A stretch of DNA of 64,000 nucleotides from Sipunculus nudus. Lineage: Eukaryota; Annelida; Sipuncula; Golfingiida; Sipunculidae. The stretch spans positions 14,779,019 to 14,843,018 of the forward strand of contig CM049306.1 of assembly GCA_026874595.1 (NCBI GenBank), written 5' to 3'. A model generated the notes under the pieces. That model was not told where the DNA came from. It did not search any database and worked only from the letters and a program-made list of their open reading frames with translations. The translations under genes were made by a program, and so were the position numbers. Below, in pieces: positions 1-10,364 of the stretch (position 1 is the first letter of the stretch; each line of letters opens with the position of its first letter).

Positions 1-159
1 CTGCAGCCAAATTGTGTATGAAGGTTGCTCCCCCTACCACAAAATCCAGAAAGCCGTCCCAGTTGTATACATATGCAAAATTTAAGGCAGATAAGTCAAA
101 CCACTACATGTATATGAGTGATTTTAGCCCGTGGCAGTCAATCAGATGGACGCTGAGCA

Positions 160-1340
160 AAAATGGTTGCAGGTGACGGCACCAGTTTTGCGTATGATAA
201 AGAGCTATTTGAGAACTATACACATGCAAAACTTTGGCCCAATCGGTCAAACGGTTCCAGAGATATGAGCTTGGATGTCTGCAGCGTAAACGTGAATGTA
301 GGTGGCGCCACCTGTCACAAAATCAGAAAAGCTATCCAGGGTGTATACGCATGCCAAATTTCAGGTGAATTAGTCAGGTCACTGCAGAGATATGAGTGAT
401 TTTAACCCAAGGCAGACAAACAGATGGACACTGTGCAAACATGGTTGCAGGTGGCGCCACCATTTTTTGTGTATGTTATAAAGCTCTCCAAGGGCTACAT
501 TTGTGCAAAAAAATTTTCCTGATCTGTCAAACGGTTCCCGAGATATGAGCTTGGATGTCTGCAGCGTAAACGTGAATGTAGGTGGCGCCACCTGTCATAA
601 AATCAGAAAAGCTATCCAGGATGTATACGCATGCTGAATTTCAGGTGAATTAGTCAAGTCACTGCAGAGATATGAGTGATTTTAACCCAAGGCAGACAAA
701 CAGATGGACACTGTGCAAACATGGTTGCAGGTGGCACCACCATTTTTTGTGTATGTTATAAAGCTCTCCAAGGGCTACATTTGTGCAAAAAAAATTTCCT
801 GATCGGTCAAACGGTTCCCGAGATAATAGCTTGGATGTCTGCAGCGTAAACGTGAATGTAGGTGGCGCCACCTGTCACAAAATCAGAAAAGCTATCCAGG
901 ATCTATACGCATGCCAAATTTCAGGTGAATTAGTCAAGTCACTGCAGAGATATGAGTGATTTTAACCCAAGGCAGACAAACAGATGGACACTGTGCAAAC
1001 ATGGTTGCAGGTGGCGCCACCATTTTTGTGTATGTTATAAAGCTCTCCAAGGGCTACATTTGTGCAAAAAAATTTTCCTGATCGGTCAAACGGTTCCAGA
1101 GATATGAGCTTGGATGTCTGCAGCGTAAACGTGAATGTAGGTGGCGCCACCTGTCACAAAATCAGAAAAGCTATCCAGGATGTATACGCATGCCAAATTT
1201 CAGGTGAATTAGTCAAGTCACTGCAGAGTTATGAGTGATTTTAACCCAAGGCAGACGAACAGATGGACACTGTGCAAAAATGGTTGCAGGTGGCGCCACC
1301 ATTTTTTGTGTATGTTATAAAGCTCTCCAAGGGCTACATT
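160..1340. repeat. 280-bp tandem array built of two diverged ~140-bp half-units
   Basis: The palindrome GGTGGCGCCACC starts at 301, 450, 581, 861, 1010, 1140 and 1289, with a GGTGGCACCACC variant at 730. Spacing alternates 149 and 131 bp, so the repeating unit is 280 bp (301, 581, 861, 1140). Each half-unit keeps a phrase close to CAAATTTCAGG...GTCAA...GAGATATGAG. The two half-unit types differ in their flanks (GTAGGTGGCGCCACCTGTC against GCAGGTGGCGCCACCATTT). The array is therefore a dimeric higher-order repeat, about four dimers long. Confidence 0.85.
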
Positions 1341-1588
1341 TGTGCAAAAAAATTTTCCTGATCCGTCAAACGGTTCCCGAGATATGTGGGTTTATGTGTG
1401 GAAACAGACGCACAAACGGACACAGAGCGCAGAGGAAAGGTCAGAGGTCAAAACAAAATCGGGGCGCAGCAGTTCACATGTGACCCGAACATAATCCCGG
1501 GTTTCGTAAAATTCCGCCCAGTGGTTACGGAGGAGTTCTCCGGAAACCTACGCCGCGGCGGCGGCGGCGGCGTGCAGCTGAAAACATA

Positions 1589-1618
1589 GTATCCGCAAAA
1601 CTCTGTTTTGGCGGATAC
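1589..1618. other. Terminal hairpin of F1
   Basis: GTATCCGCAAAAC and GTTTTGGCGGATAC form a stem with one bulged G around a TCT loop. The same hairpin with minor changes occurs at 40949-40977, 44678-44707 and inverted near 54424. Its right arm is the inverted complement of TGTATCCGCCAAAA, found just inside the CTAG end of other F1 copies, so it serves as both hairpin and subterminal inverted repeat. Confidence 0.75.
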
Positions 1619-1620
1619 AA

Positions 1621-2133
1621 TTATTGTTATTGTTATTAAAATTACAGGTACGAAGGACATGTCTGGATACTATGACAATAAATGACTTGTGTGCACTTGT
1701 AAGAATACTTCTCCTGCTTATATAAGAGCTGAATTATACAATACATCAGCCATTAATATAGCAGTATCTTTATTTACATACTGGTCCACTCCCTCTAGGT
1801 TGTATATCAAGTCTAATGCCTTTGGCAATTCAGTTAACCCACAGACAGGTTACAGGCTTCATTTTAGGTAAAATTTGTCACGGGTTATTCAGCTAAATTC
1901 AGCCTTCTGTCTAGTATCATTCATTAAACACAGTAAGGTCCCATTTAGAGTAAAATATAGTGCCTCAGCTAAATTATAACTCATTACGTCTTTTTAATAT
2001 GTATACTGTATGAGCACATAAATTTGGAAATATGACTTCTGGATATGTATCAGCTTAATTAGGAAAGGGAGTAAAATAGATAAGATAATTAAGGTATGCT
2101 GGGGTGTAAGACTTAAATGACATCTTATAAAAA
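1621..2133. other. Unassigned AT-rich spacer
   Basis: No repeat family, convincing ORF, tRNA or splice-site pair was recognised. It begins with a short (TTATTG) run directly after the F1 terminus. Confidence 0.5.
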
Positions 2134-3316
2134 CTAGGGACCCATGGGTCTTGACACGCAGCTGAATTTGTCTATAAGGATATTTTTCTGAGCTTTTTCA
2201 AAATGTGGGTCCTGTGACCTTGACACTTGACATTATGATCTCAAATCTACAGATTTCTTCCACTTTGGGCAGGAAAGCTATATGTATAAGATGGAAGGTT
2301 TGGGATGAAAAGTTTGATTTACGATATATCTACAATCTTTCAAAGATGCAAGTCCTGTTAACTTCACATTTGACCTCAGGACCTAATTTTTACTTTAATA
2401 GTAGGTCAATAAATCAAGTTTGAAGCTAATCTGTCTTTCCTAACAGGAGTTATCGTCCTTGAACTAATTTTTTAATGGATTGGCCCTGTGACCTTGACCT
2501 TTGACCCTGTAACCCCCCCCCCCCCCCCCAAAAAAAAAACATTCTTCCCATATTGGCAGGAGAACAATATCTGGAAGATGGAAGGTGTGTGATGAAAAGT
2601 TTGCCTTATAATGCATCAACAATCTTTTAAAGTAATTGGTTCAGTGACCTTGACCTTTGAGCTCATGAGCTCACGTCATTAAAATCAATAGGGTTCTTAC
2701 TTTAGTGGAGGGCCATCTATAATTAAAGTTTGAAACTATATGTCAATCCAAACTTGAGTTATCATCCGGAAACATATTTGTGGATGGATGTACAGACGGA
2801 CAGACAAACAGACAGAAAAACAGGGTGATTACTACAGGGTACCTGCTTATGAACAACAAATACACCAGGCTTCAGGGCACTAGATTAAACCACAGATGAG
2901 AAACTGACATAATTGATGTCATTTAATTAATGGTCTCTAAAAATTGGATAAAAATATAGGTGGCACCCCACATCTTTAAGAAATGATGAAACACTCCATG
3001 ATCAATATACATGGAAAGAATCATGGCATTCAATGCATTAGTTATACATTCAGATACTGGAGCTTTTGTATACAATTGTCAATTATAGGGGGGGGGGGGG
3101 GGGGGCTTACAAGCCCCATAGCTCAATGAATAAAGTTTGCAGTAGATTTTTTATTTACCCCCATGGATGTTCACGGTTTAGATGTTTCAAGGGTGGTTAC
3201 TTCAGTGGATAGTGCCCTGTTAACAGACAGACCGATGGAATGACAGACGAGTAGACGGACAGACAATGGACAAAGAATGTTCTCTATAGCTCAGATGACT
3301 TTCAGTCAACTGAGCG
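2134..3316 (-). mobile_element. F2-related element(s), composite and degenerate
   Basis: The left end reads A then CTAGGGACCCATGGGTC, with the palindrome GGGACCCATGGGTC, followed by the SIR-like GCAGCTGA. The right end reads CTATAGCTCAGATGACTTTCAGTCAACTGAGCGAAAAA, a mutated form of the F2 end. The first half (2190-2800) holds ~170-190-bp units containing nuclear-receptor-like sites. The second half (about 2940-3316) is a typical F2 unit with the variant GGTGGCACCCCAC at 2961. Homopolymer C (2512-2530) and G (3088-3107) tracts interrupt it. It may be two fused copies. Confidence 0.5.
2489..2506 (-). promoter_or_regulatory. DR1-like nuclear receptor site inside an F2-related repeat
   Basis: TGACCTTGACCTTTGACC reads on the minus strand as AGGTCA-A-AGGTCA followed by TCA-type half-site sequence: a direct repeat with 1-bp spacing (DR1) overlapping the extended half-site TCAAGGTCA. 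Similar strings occur at 2645-2659 and 14640-14655, and a partial one near 32206. DR1 and TCAAGGTCA are known binding sequences for RXR/HNF4/COUP-TF and ERR/SF-1 type receptors. Occupancy is inference only. Confidence 0.35.
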
Positions 3317-3457
3317 AAAAAATGTGTTTCACTTGAAATCGACTAACATTTCTTTTTCAGATTATATGAAGATGCTTTGTAATACTTTATGACACTAAAA
3401 GCTGATACTACTTCGCAATATATAAGTGGCTCTAATTCATAACTGTATGAAGGTATA

Positions 3458-3745
3458 TTACAAGGGAAACTCAACTGCATTGTACTGGATGCCAGTCAGA
3501 GCAGTAAATAATGACAACCTGGGCATACAAAGAAAGGCCAGGTCAGTTTTTATGCGTCTTGAGAAATCAGTGCCCTGAAGAACATAGAAAGTGCTCAGTG
3601 ACTGTGACCTTGCTGTGTTGTAATATGTGAGGGCCCAAGTCTCCTTGCCTGATTGATGAGCCAGGACAGCTATCCCAGCCCAATACTCCAGTTTCTGTGC
3701 CACCTTCAGAATCAGGTCTTTACTGGATGCTACTATCTTCATCAT
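3458..3745 (-). CDS. Uncharacterised 95-codon ORF, low-confidence exon or pseudogene fragment
   Basis: An open frame begins MMKIVASSKD and ends with a stop at 3458-3460. It is less biased toward AT-rich codons than its surroundings and reads like ordinary protein (KLEYWAGIAVLAHQSGKE), but I recognise no domain. A stop lies 21 nt upstream of the ATG. CCTGCAG just upstream could be a splice acceptor, but the pyrimidine tract is poor. It stands alone between repeats. It could be a captured exon, a decayed gene, or chance. Confidence 0.2.
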   Translation of the reverse strand: MMKIVASSKDLILKVAQKLEYWAGIAVLAHQSGKETWALTYYNTARSQSLSTFYVLQGTDFSRRIKTDLAFLCMPRLSLFTALTGIQYNAVEFPL

Positions 3746-3976
3746 CTGCGTTCCTACTGCAGGTCAACCAATCTATGACCTAGTCATTCCCTGGTCCATT
3801 CTGTCTCCAGTATGTATGATGTGTGTACACACAGGAAAATCCTGAATAGCTGTCCAGGCATGGCTGCTAATGTCATCTTACTTTCAAGTATGAACAATGA
3901 CAAGGAGTGTCTATTTCTATCATTAATTATAAAATAAGTCGCAAAATGATAATACTTATTATAAGAAATATAATAA

Positions 3977-5428
3977 CTAGAATATGTGCAAGTGACAACT
4001 GACGTACTACAATCACAGAGGCATGGATAAAGTGATCCTTTGAATCTCTCCTTTCATTACATAACTCCAAATTTGTCGGTTCAGAGGTGCCCAAGTTTCC
4101 CAAGACTCACAAATAGAAAAAAGTAACAAAAATTACTGTAGGTGGCATCACCAGTCATGTGTACAAGATAATGCCATCCCAAATCTAAGGATATGCCAAA
4201 CTTCAGGCAAATAGGTCAAGCCACTCCTGAGATAAATGTGTGAATGTATTTTACAAATACATGATTGTAGGTGGTGCAACCTATCTTGTGTGTGAGAAAG
4301 CTATCCAAAATTGATGGATATGCAAAATTTCAGGCTATTACATTATACAGCTCCTGAGATGTGTGTGATTTTTCTCAAATACAGACCTATAGATAGATGC
4401 CAAAGGAAACTGATTGCAGGTGGCACCATCAGTCTTGTATACAAGTAAAACCACTTCAAGATCTTTGGATATGCAAATTTTCAGGCAGTCACATCGAACT
4501 TCTCCTGAGATATATGCTTAAATGTATTCTACAAATATGCCACCAGTCTTGTGAATGAGAAATCTACCCAAGATGGATATAAATCTAAATTTCAGGCTGG
4601 TTGTAACACCAAACCACACGTGAGATATGGGAAATATTCACCTAAAACAGCTGCATATATGGACATCACACAAAAATTATTGTAGGTGGCACCACCAGTC
4701 TTGTAAACAGGATAAAGCAAACAAAATATTTGGGCATGCAGAATTTCAGGCTGATACATTAAAACACTCCTGATAAAAATGCATGAATGTATTCTACAAA
4801 TATGTGATTTAAGGTGGCACCACTAGTTTTGTGTACGAGAAAGTTACCAAGATCTATACACAAGCAAAATTTCAAGCTGATATGCCAAACCACTCACGAG
4901 AAAAGGGCATCAAGTATTCTACTAAAACAGGATGGAAGGTGTTGTCACCTGTCTGGAATACAACAAAAATATCCTAGAAGGATAAATTTGAAAATTTCAA
5001 GCTGATACATCCATCCTTTCCTGATATTTGTGCACTCTTCACCAAAATTAGATTTATGGATGGTGGTTACATGAAAACCCTTGCAGGAGGCTCCACCATG
5101 CTTGTGTACAAGATTAAGGTTTCAAAGATCTATAGACATGCAAATTTCAGGTGTATTCATCAATACACTCCTGAGATAAATGCATAGATGTATTCTACAA
5201 ATGCATGATTACAGGTGGCACTACCTGCCAAGTGTATGAGAAAACTATCAAAGATAGATTAACATGCCAAATTTCAGGGCAATACATTAGACCACTCCTC
5301 AGGTATAAGTGATTTACAAATGGCGAAAATGTTTTCAAATCGCACCAGCAGTCTTGAATACAGGTTAAAGGTATCCAAGGTCTATGGCACACACATTCAG
5401 CTGAATATATTGAACCACTCCTCAGATG
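3977..5428 (-). mobile_element. Old F1-like element, left segment
   Basis: The left end reads A then CTAGAATATG, as in young F1 copies, followed by a decayed hairpin region. The body is about nine degenerate ~140-bp monomers with palindrome variants (GGTGGCATCACC at 4141, GGTGGCACCATC, GGTGGCACCACC) and the phrase CACTCCTGAGATA. The first GAGATA lies 88 bp after the first palindrome start. It is split by the long-TIR element and resumes at 7775. Divergence between monomers suggests this is the oldest F1 copy here. Confidence 0.5.
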
Positions 5429-5430
5429 GG

Positions 5431-5522
5431 TTGTTACTAAAACGCATGCACGCACACGTGCACGCAGATTTCCACTGTTAACAAACCTACTAAAATGCGT
5501 GCGGCCCAAAGTGCGGACTGTG
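5431..5522 (+). repeat. Left terminal inverted repeat of the 2.35-kb element
   Basis: It matches the reverse complement of about 7680-7772. Shared blocks are TTGTTACTAAAACGC, GCAGATT..CACTGTT, CTAAAA.GCGTGCGGCCC and GTGTACAAAT. It carries a 10-bp insertion (CACACGTGCA region) relative to the right arm. Confidence 0.75.
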
Positions 5523-5574
5523 TACAAATGAACTTAAATCAAGCATAAATCAACTTAAATCTTGTATATTACTA

Positions 5575-6135
5575 CACTGTCATAGTCATAATGAAAGACA
5601 TATTACAGGTCATCATACAAGTAATACCCTATTGATTTGACTGAAAGATTTATTGTGTTTTTGTATAGTTTAATTGTAAATGGTAATTGAATGTGTAAAA
5701 AATACAATTTTTAAATAAAAAAAAATACGTATTTTATTATGAATTCATGTTATTAATAAATCAGTTTTATATTAATTTAAATCCTTGCTATGTTCACTTC
5801 CTGACATTTAGAACACCGTCTTAGTGAAAGACATTACAGGTCATCATACAAGTAATACCCTATTGATTTGACTGAAAGATTCATATACGCCAAGTTCATA
5901 TTCTATTTTAGTTTCATCTATTGTGTTTTTGTATAGTTTTATTGTAAATGGTAATTGAATGTGTAAAAAAATATAATTTTTAAATAAAAAAATGCGTATT
6001 TTATTATGAATTCATGTTATCAGGCCTTGTAAATACCCATTCAACATACAAAATTTGTAGCTTACAGCATTTAGAGGACCAATAAATCAGTTTTATATTA
6101 ATTTAAATCCTGGCTATGTTCACCTCCTGTAATTT
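5575..6135. repeat. Internal direct duplication within the long-TIR element
   Basis: The segment with GGTCATCATACAAGTAATAC at 5608 recurs at 5839. GAATTCATGTTAT at 5741 recurs at 6008, and CAGTTTTATATTAATTTAAA recurs further on. The offset grows from 231 to about 325 bp, so the second copy has gained insertions. Confidence 0.7.
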
Positions 6136-7679
6136 AGAACAAATTTTAAATTATTCATCTTATTACTTTTTATTTGATATTTGTTGGGTTTTTTTCTAAG
6201 AGAATTAGAAATATACCCGTGGTGAACTTATGTCAAATTTTAAGTATATATAAATATATCTACCAGATATATTTTTTAATATAATTTATTGCAAAATAAA
6301 TTTGTGTAAGATGCAATGAAAATGTACGTGCTATTTGTAAATTGTAAATGGGCATAGCCAAGCGCAGGGAAAAAATAATTCAAATATATGTTTTAAATTA
6401 AGTAGAATGGGCTTTTACATAAACGCCTCTTTGTGACTCTAGCATATACTTTTTTTCATTTTAAAAACAGACACATCAACTATTCTTCTTGAAATAATTG
6501 TGATATAATTATTTATATGAAAGTTAGTGAGTTCCTGTTATTTTGTGTATTTTAAGTTTTTGTATTGTTGTTACTTTGGCCGAGAATGTTTGCTACAATA
6601 AAGTGTTTGTGATACGTTTGTGTTTAGTTGTTTTATTATGCAAGTTTTATGCAAGTTATTCTTGACCACTAGAATATTAGTTCCAATAACAAATAGTGAT
6701 CTTCACATGAATTTCTCTAACCCTAAACATTGAATATCACCCAGAAATACATTTAATTTGTACTTTAAGAAATAGTCTAAAAACGGTATACATGACAATC
6801 CCACCATAAATATTTATGTTCGTTAATAATAATAATTATAATAATGTACACCATCCGCATGCAAGTGTGTATATATCCTTTTTTTTCAAATGTTATTATT
6901 GCAATTTTAGTTACCATTTAGTAATTCTTTGATGCTGGATATATCAATTTTTTTAAAATTAAACGGTACTTGAAGAAATTGTCTGATATGATTGTATATT
7001 TCACTAATGTATTTATTATTATAAATGGGTAAATGTGTGTTTAAGAGGGAGTTTAAAGAGTTATTTTACTATCTTGAACGCATTATTCCAAAATTTTGTT
7101 AATCTATAATAAGGAAAGATTAATATAATGGATAAGGCGTGTAGATTTTTATATGTAATATGTAATATGTATGACCAAAATGCTCAAGTAAATGCTGAAG
7201 TGCAACGTTTTCTTGGCGACGTCATCAACGTTATGAAAAACTTTATAAACAAAAAAAATTAAGCCGTTAAACTCAACTAAGGAGAAAAATAAACTCTCAA
7301 GCAATACCATCTTTCATTATATAACCTTTTTTCTCTGAAAGTATACTTTCCCTTTATTTTACAGAATATTTCCTTTGTTTACAATTTGCGTTAAATATTG
7401 TAAATAGGCCTTTAAAAACTCTTAAATACACATTCATCCATAATCATAGAAAGAACGGGACTAACTGCAGGCGGAATACTTAAAAAAAAATTAAAGATGT
7501 CAAAAATTTTTATGTTTTAGATGTAACGATCCCGGAAGTAACTTGCTACAGTCCAGGACCCCATGCGGTAAAACGATCGAAAACATTTATTGGTTGTAGT
7601 TGAATAATTACTTTCATCATGCCCTTGACTATGGTATTTTGATCATTTATAATAATTAACTTGATTTTTGGAAAATTTA

Positions 7680-7772
7680 AGTTAATTTGTACACCTTCCG
7701 CACCCAGGGCCGCACGCGTTTTAGCATATTTTTAAACAGTGCGAATCTGCGTGCACGCGTTTTAGTAACAAT
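7680..7772 (-). repeat. Right terminal inverted repeat of the 2.35-kb element
   Basis: This is the inverted partner of 5431-5522. It contains two copies of GCACGCGTTTTAG, about 40 bp apart, mirroring the paired motif in the left arm. Such paired subterminal motifs are typical of transposase binding sites; that role is inferred. Confidence 0.75.
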
Positions 7773-7774
7773 CC

Positions 7775-8009
7775 CTCAGATGTGCTATTATCTGTAAAAA
7801 AAAGACACAGGAATGGACACAACACAGAAAGGATTGTAGTCGGCACCACCAATCTATTTTAGGCACCAGTTCCTATGTGACCCTCTCACTATGCTGGCTT
7901 TTGAATGATCTGTCAAGGGGTGTCAGAGGAGTTCCCTAGAAAAGAATCCCACAATAGTCAAACTACATGAAAATATAGTAACTGCAAAACTGTGTTTCTG
8001 CGGATACAA
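7775..8009 (-). mobile_element. Old F1-like element, right segment with terminal hairpin
   Basis: This continues the element starting at 3977. It ends with GTAACTGCAAAACTGTGTTTCTGCGGATACAA then host T, the decayed F1 terminal hairpin. Removing the long-TIR element and one CTCAGATG restores a monomer phrase close to CCACTCCTCAGATGTG, confirming insertion into a pre-existing F1 monomer. Confidence 0.55.
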
Positions 8010-8184
8010 TGACAGCTAGTGCTGACTCGAGCAGTCCATGCTGGATCAGTTTCAATCAACTAAATCAAGCAGCTAGTTCTTGCCTGGACCCAGTAACTTC
8101 TGATATATCTGGTATGTTAACTGCAGTATACTCTGAAAGGAGCATTTATTATTTGTAATATAATATAATATAAAATTGTTTAAT
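8010..8184. other. Short unassigned spacer between F1 and F4 copies
   Basis: It contains a TAATATAATATAA run before the F4 end. Nothing else is recognised. Confidence 0.4.
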
Positions 8185-8356
8185 ACAAGGCCTACAGGCC
8201 TAATGCGAATCTGTGCAAAGTTTGGGAGTATGAATGGAGGTTTATTTTTAAAATTAATATTGATCCTTTTAAGTCCTGCATATCTACCTTAGTCATTATA
8301 ATTTCAGAAAAATGGACATTTCGGACCTGCAAGTTTCAGACTAGGACATTTTTAAA

Positions 8357-9415
8357 CTAGAATATGGGTAGTCGACAAGCGACTATGTGTATCCGCAGAA
8401 ATCAGAGTGGGACAGGTGAAGTGAGGCATGGATTAAGTGGCAAGGGGAATAGAGTGAGGTGTGTTGCATATTAGCATGGATGTCTGCAGCTTAAACATGA
8501 ATGTAGGTGGTGCCACCTGTCATAAAATCGAGAAAATTGTCCAGGATGTATAAACCTGCAAAATTTCAGGTGGATAAGTCAAACCACTGAGTGATTTTAT
8601 CCCAAGGCAGATGAACAGATGGACAGCGTTCAAAAGTGGTTGCAGGTGGCACCACCAGATTTGCTTATGATGAGGAGCTATGTGAGATCTATACACAAGC
8701 AAAATTTTGTTTGGCCCAATCGGTCAAACAGTTCCCGAGATATGGGCTTGGATGTCTGCAGAGTAAACGTGAATGTAGGTGGCGCCACCTGTCATATAAT
8801 CGAGAATCCTGTTGAGGATGTATAAACCTGCAAAATTTCAGGTGGATAAGTCAAACCACTTCTGAGATATGAGTGATTTTATCCCAAGGCAGATGAACAG
8901 ATGGACGCTGTGCATAAGTGGTTGCAGGTGGCGCCACCAGTTTTGCCTATGATGAAGAGCTATGTGAGATCTATACACATGCAAAATTTTGGCCCAATCG
9001 GTCAAACGGTTTTCGAGATATGAGCTTGGATGTCTGCAAAGTAAACCTAAAAGTAGGTGGCGCCACCTGTCATAAAATCGAGAAAGCTTTCCAGGATGTA
9101 TAAACCAGCAAAATTTCAGGTGGATAAGTCAAACCACTGCTGAGATATGAGTGATATTATCCCAAGACAGATGAACAGATGGACGCTGTGCAAAAATGGT
9201 TGCAGGTGGCGCCACCTTTTTAGTGTATGATATAAAGCTATCAAAGGGCTACATTTGTGCAATTTTGTTAGCCTGATCAGTCAAACAGTTCCCGAAATAT
9301 GCGGGTTTATGATTGGAAACAGACGCACAAATTGATGCTGGGCAGCGAGGAAAGGTCAGAGGTCAACCAAAAAAGAGGGCACAGCAGTTCACATGTGACC
9401 TGATGATAAACCCAA
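8357..9415 (-). mobile_element. F1 fragment nested in F4 (CTAG end present, other end lost)
   Basis: It starts A then CTAGAATATGGGTAGTCGAC with the hairpin GTAGTCG..CGACTA. It contains four exact palindromes (8778, 8937, 9056, 9205) and CpG-decayed variants at 8508 and 8645. It ends without the GCGGATACAA terminus, near the phrase CAGCAGTTCACATGTGACC. The matching copy at 61928-62960 lacks the same end. Confidence 0.65.
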
Positions 9416-9499
9416 TTCGCTTAAAATGCAAACCAAATTTTTTCAAACAGTTGAAAGATATAGTTCCAATAATCTGGGAATTCTGCATCTAAACATTGT

Positions 9500-9541
9500 G
9501 TCTAGACGCTGTGTCTAGATGTTTAGACACATTGTCTAGAC
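9500..9541. promoter_or_regulatory. Cluster of GTCTAGAC palindromes in F4
   Basis: GTCTAGAC occurs at 9500-9507 and 9534-9541, with GTCTAGAT at 9513, and the arms can fold on one another (TGTCTAGA..TCTAGACA). GTCTAGAC is the palindromic Smad-binding element described for Smad3/Smad4. The cluster is conserved, with three exact copies, in the sister F4 element at 63082-63123. Function is inferred only. Confidence 0.3.
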
Positions 9542-10364
9542 ATCCCCCCCCCCCTGAGCCAGGTCAGTTGCCATGGTGATGTCTGGACCCCACCTGTTTG
9601 TACTGAGTGACCTCTTGACTTGGCTGCTGAAACTCAGCATGTTGTCAAATCTGTTTTCAAATACAGAAAGCCTTTTTCAATTGGGTACAATGCCTTTTAA
9701 AACTGTTTTACCCAATCTATTCTTATAAAACTGGCAGAACCCTACCATAGAATAATTCTTGTAAAGTTTAATCCAATCAGCTTAACAGTTTCATCATAAA
9801 TCAGTGTATAAGCTAGAAGAGTTTAAAATTACATTTTCGCTTGTAAAAAACACATTAATGTAGGTGGCCCCATCAATACCTCAAAATCAGATATGACATA
9901 TGTGACATACATTGGTCTAAAATTTGGTGATTATAGCTCTAGCTGTTTCTGTGAGTTTAAATTTAGTGTGCTTTTTTGGACAGATGACTAAGTTCAACCT
10001 CCTGTAACTCGGCTAATAATGTCCGAACTGGAACCATTCCAGCAAACTTGGGAGAGATTGTTCTAGGGATCATTTCTGTGAAATATTGGACAATTTGGCT
10101 GGACAGTTTCAGAGAAGAAGATTTTTAAAGGTTTTTAAGCTTTTTTCTATAAAATCTAAATTAATGCAGATACCCAATAATAAGCTCCAGGGCACCAAGT
10201 TTCACATGTGACTAATTCTTACATGTAATTTGGAGCTGCTAGCTCCGACGGTTTCTGACTTACAGCCATGTACGGCGAAAAAGCCAGCCTTGGACAGCGG
10301 ACGGCGGACGGCTGACGATGGACGGACGATGCTGCGCCATTGCATAAGCTCACAGGTTCGCTAA

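Larger units (their letters stand above)
1..1620 (-). mobile_element. F1 Helitron-like element, left part cut by window edge
   Basis: Seen: the right end has the F1 terminus, a hairpin reading GTATCCGC...GCGGATAC followed by AA and host T at 1621. The body is a tandem array carrying GGTGGCGCCACC. A GCG-repeat tract (1553-1572) precedes the terminal hairpin. The CTAG/hairpin end lies outside the window. Strand follows Helitron convention, taking CTAG as the 3' end. The ORFs inside are repeat translations shared between monomers and show no protein domain. Known: tandem-repeat-bearing non-autonomous Helitron-like elements (pearl/HINE type) are common in bivalves. Inferred: this is a non-autonomous copy mobilised in trans. 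Confidence 0.7.
5429..7774. mobile_element. 2.35-kb DNA transposon with ~90-bp terminal inverted repeats, non-coding
   Basis: The left terminus begins GGTTGTTACTAAAACGCATG and the right terminus ends GCGTTTTAGTAACAATCC. The inverted match extends about 90 bp inward on each side, with a small insertion in the left arm. CTCAGATG directly flanks both sides, a candidate 8-bp target duplication. The motif ACTAAAACGCGTGC occurs twice within each arm. The interior is very AT-rich without a transposase ORF. An 8-bp duplication fits hAT, P or Merlin-type elements; I cannot choose among them. Confidence 0.7.
8185..10364 (-). mobile_element. F4 Helitron-like element carrying a nested F1 fragment
   Basis: The left end is ACAAGGCCTACAGGCCTAATGC with an AGGCCT/AGGCCT hairpin, then SIR GCGAATCTGTGCA. 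The right end is GCATAAGCTCACAGGTTCGCTAA, whose TCACAGGTTCGC is the inverted complement of the SIR consensus GCGAACCTGTG. A GGACGG-rich tract precedes the right end. An F1 fragment occupies 8357-9415. The same composite, with the same nested F1, recurs at 61755-63880, so the two copies descend from one already-composite element. Confidence 0.7.

Noticed and set aside
163-1483. Several similar ORFs of 60-82 codons with phrases such as GGATCHKIRKAIQ
   Set aside because: They are translations of the F1 tandem monomers, occur on both strands and break wherever monomers vary; the conserved DNA signal is a palindrome, not a codon pattern.
3088-3107. Poly-G/poly-C runs (also 2512, 9543, 20834, 44985, 53110, 59849)
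   Set aside because: Simple homopolymer slippage tracts; their lengths are also unreliable in assemblies.
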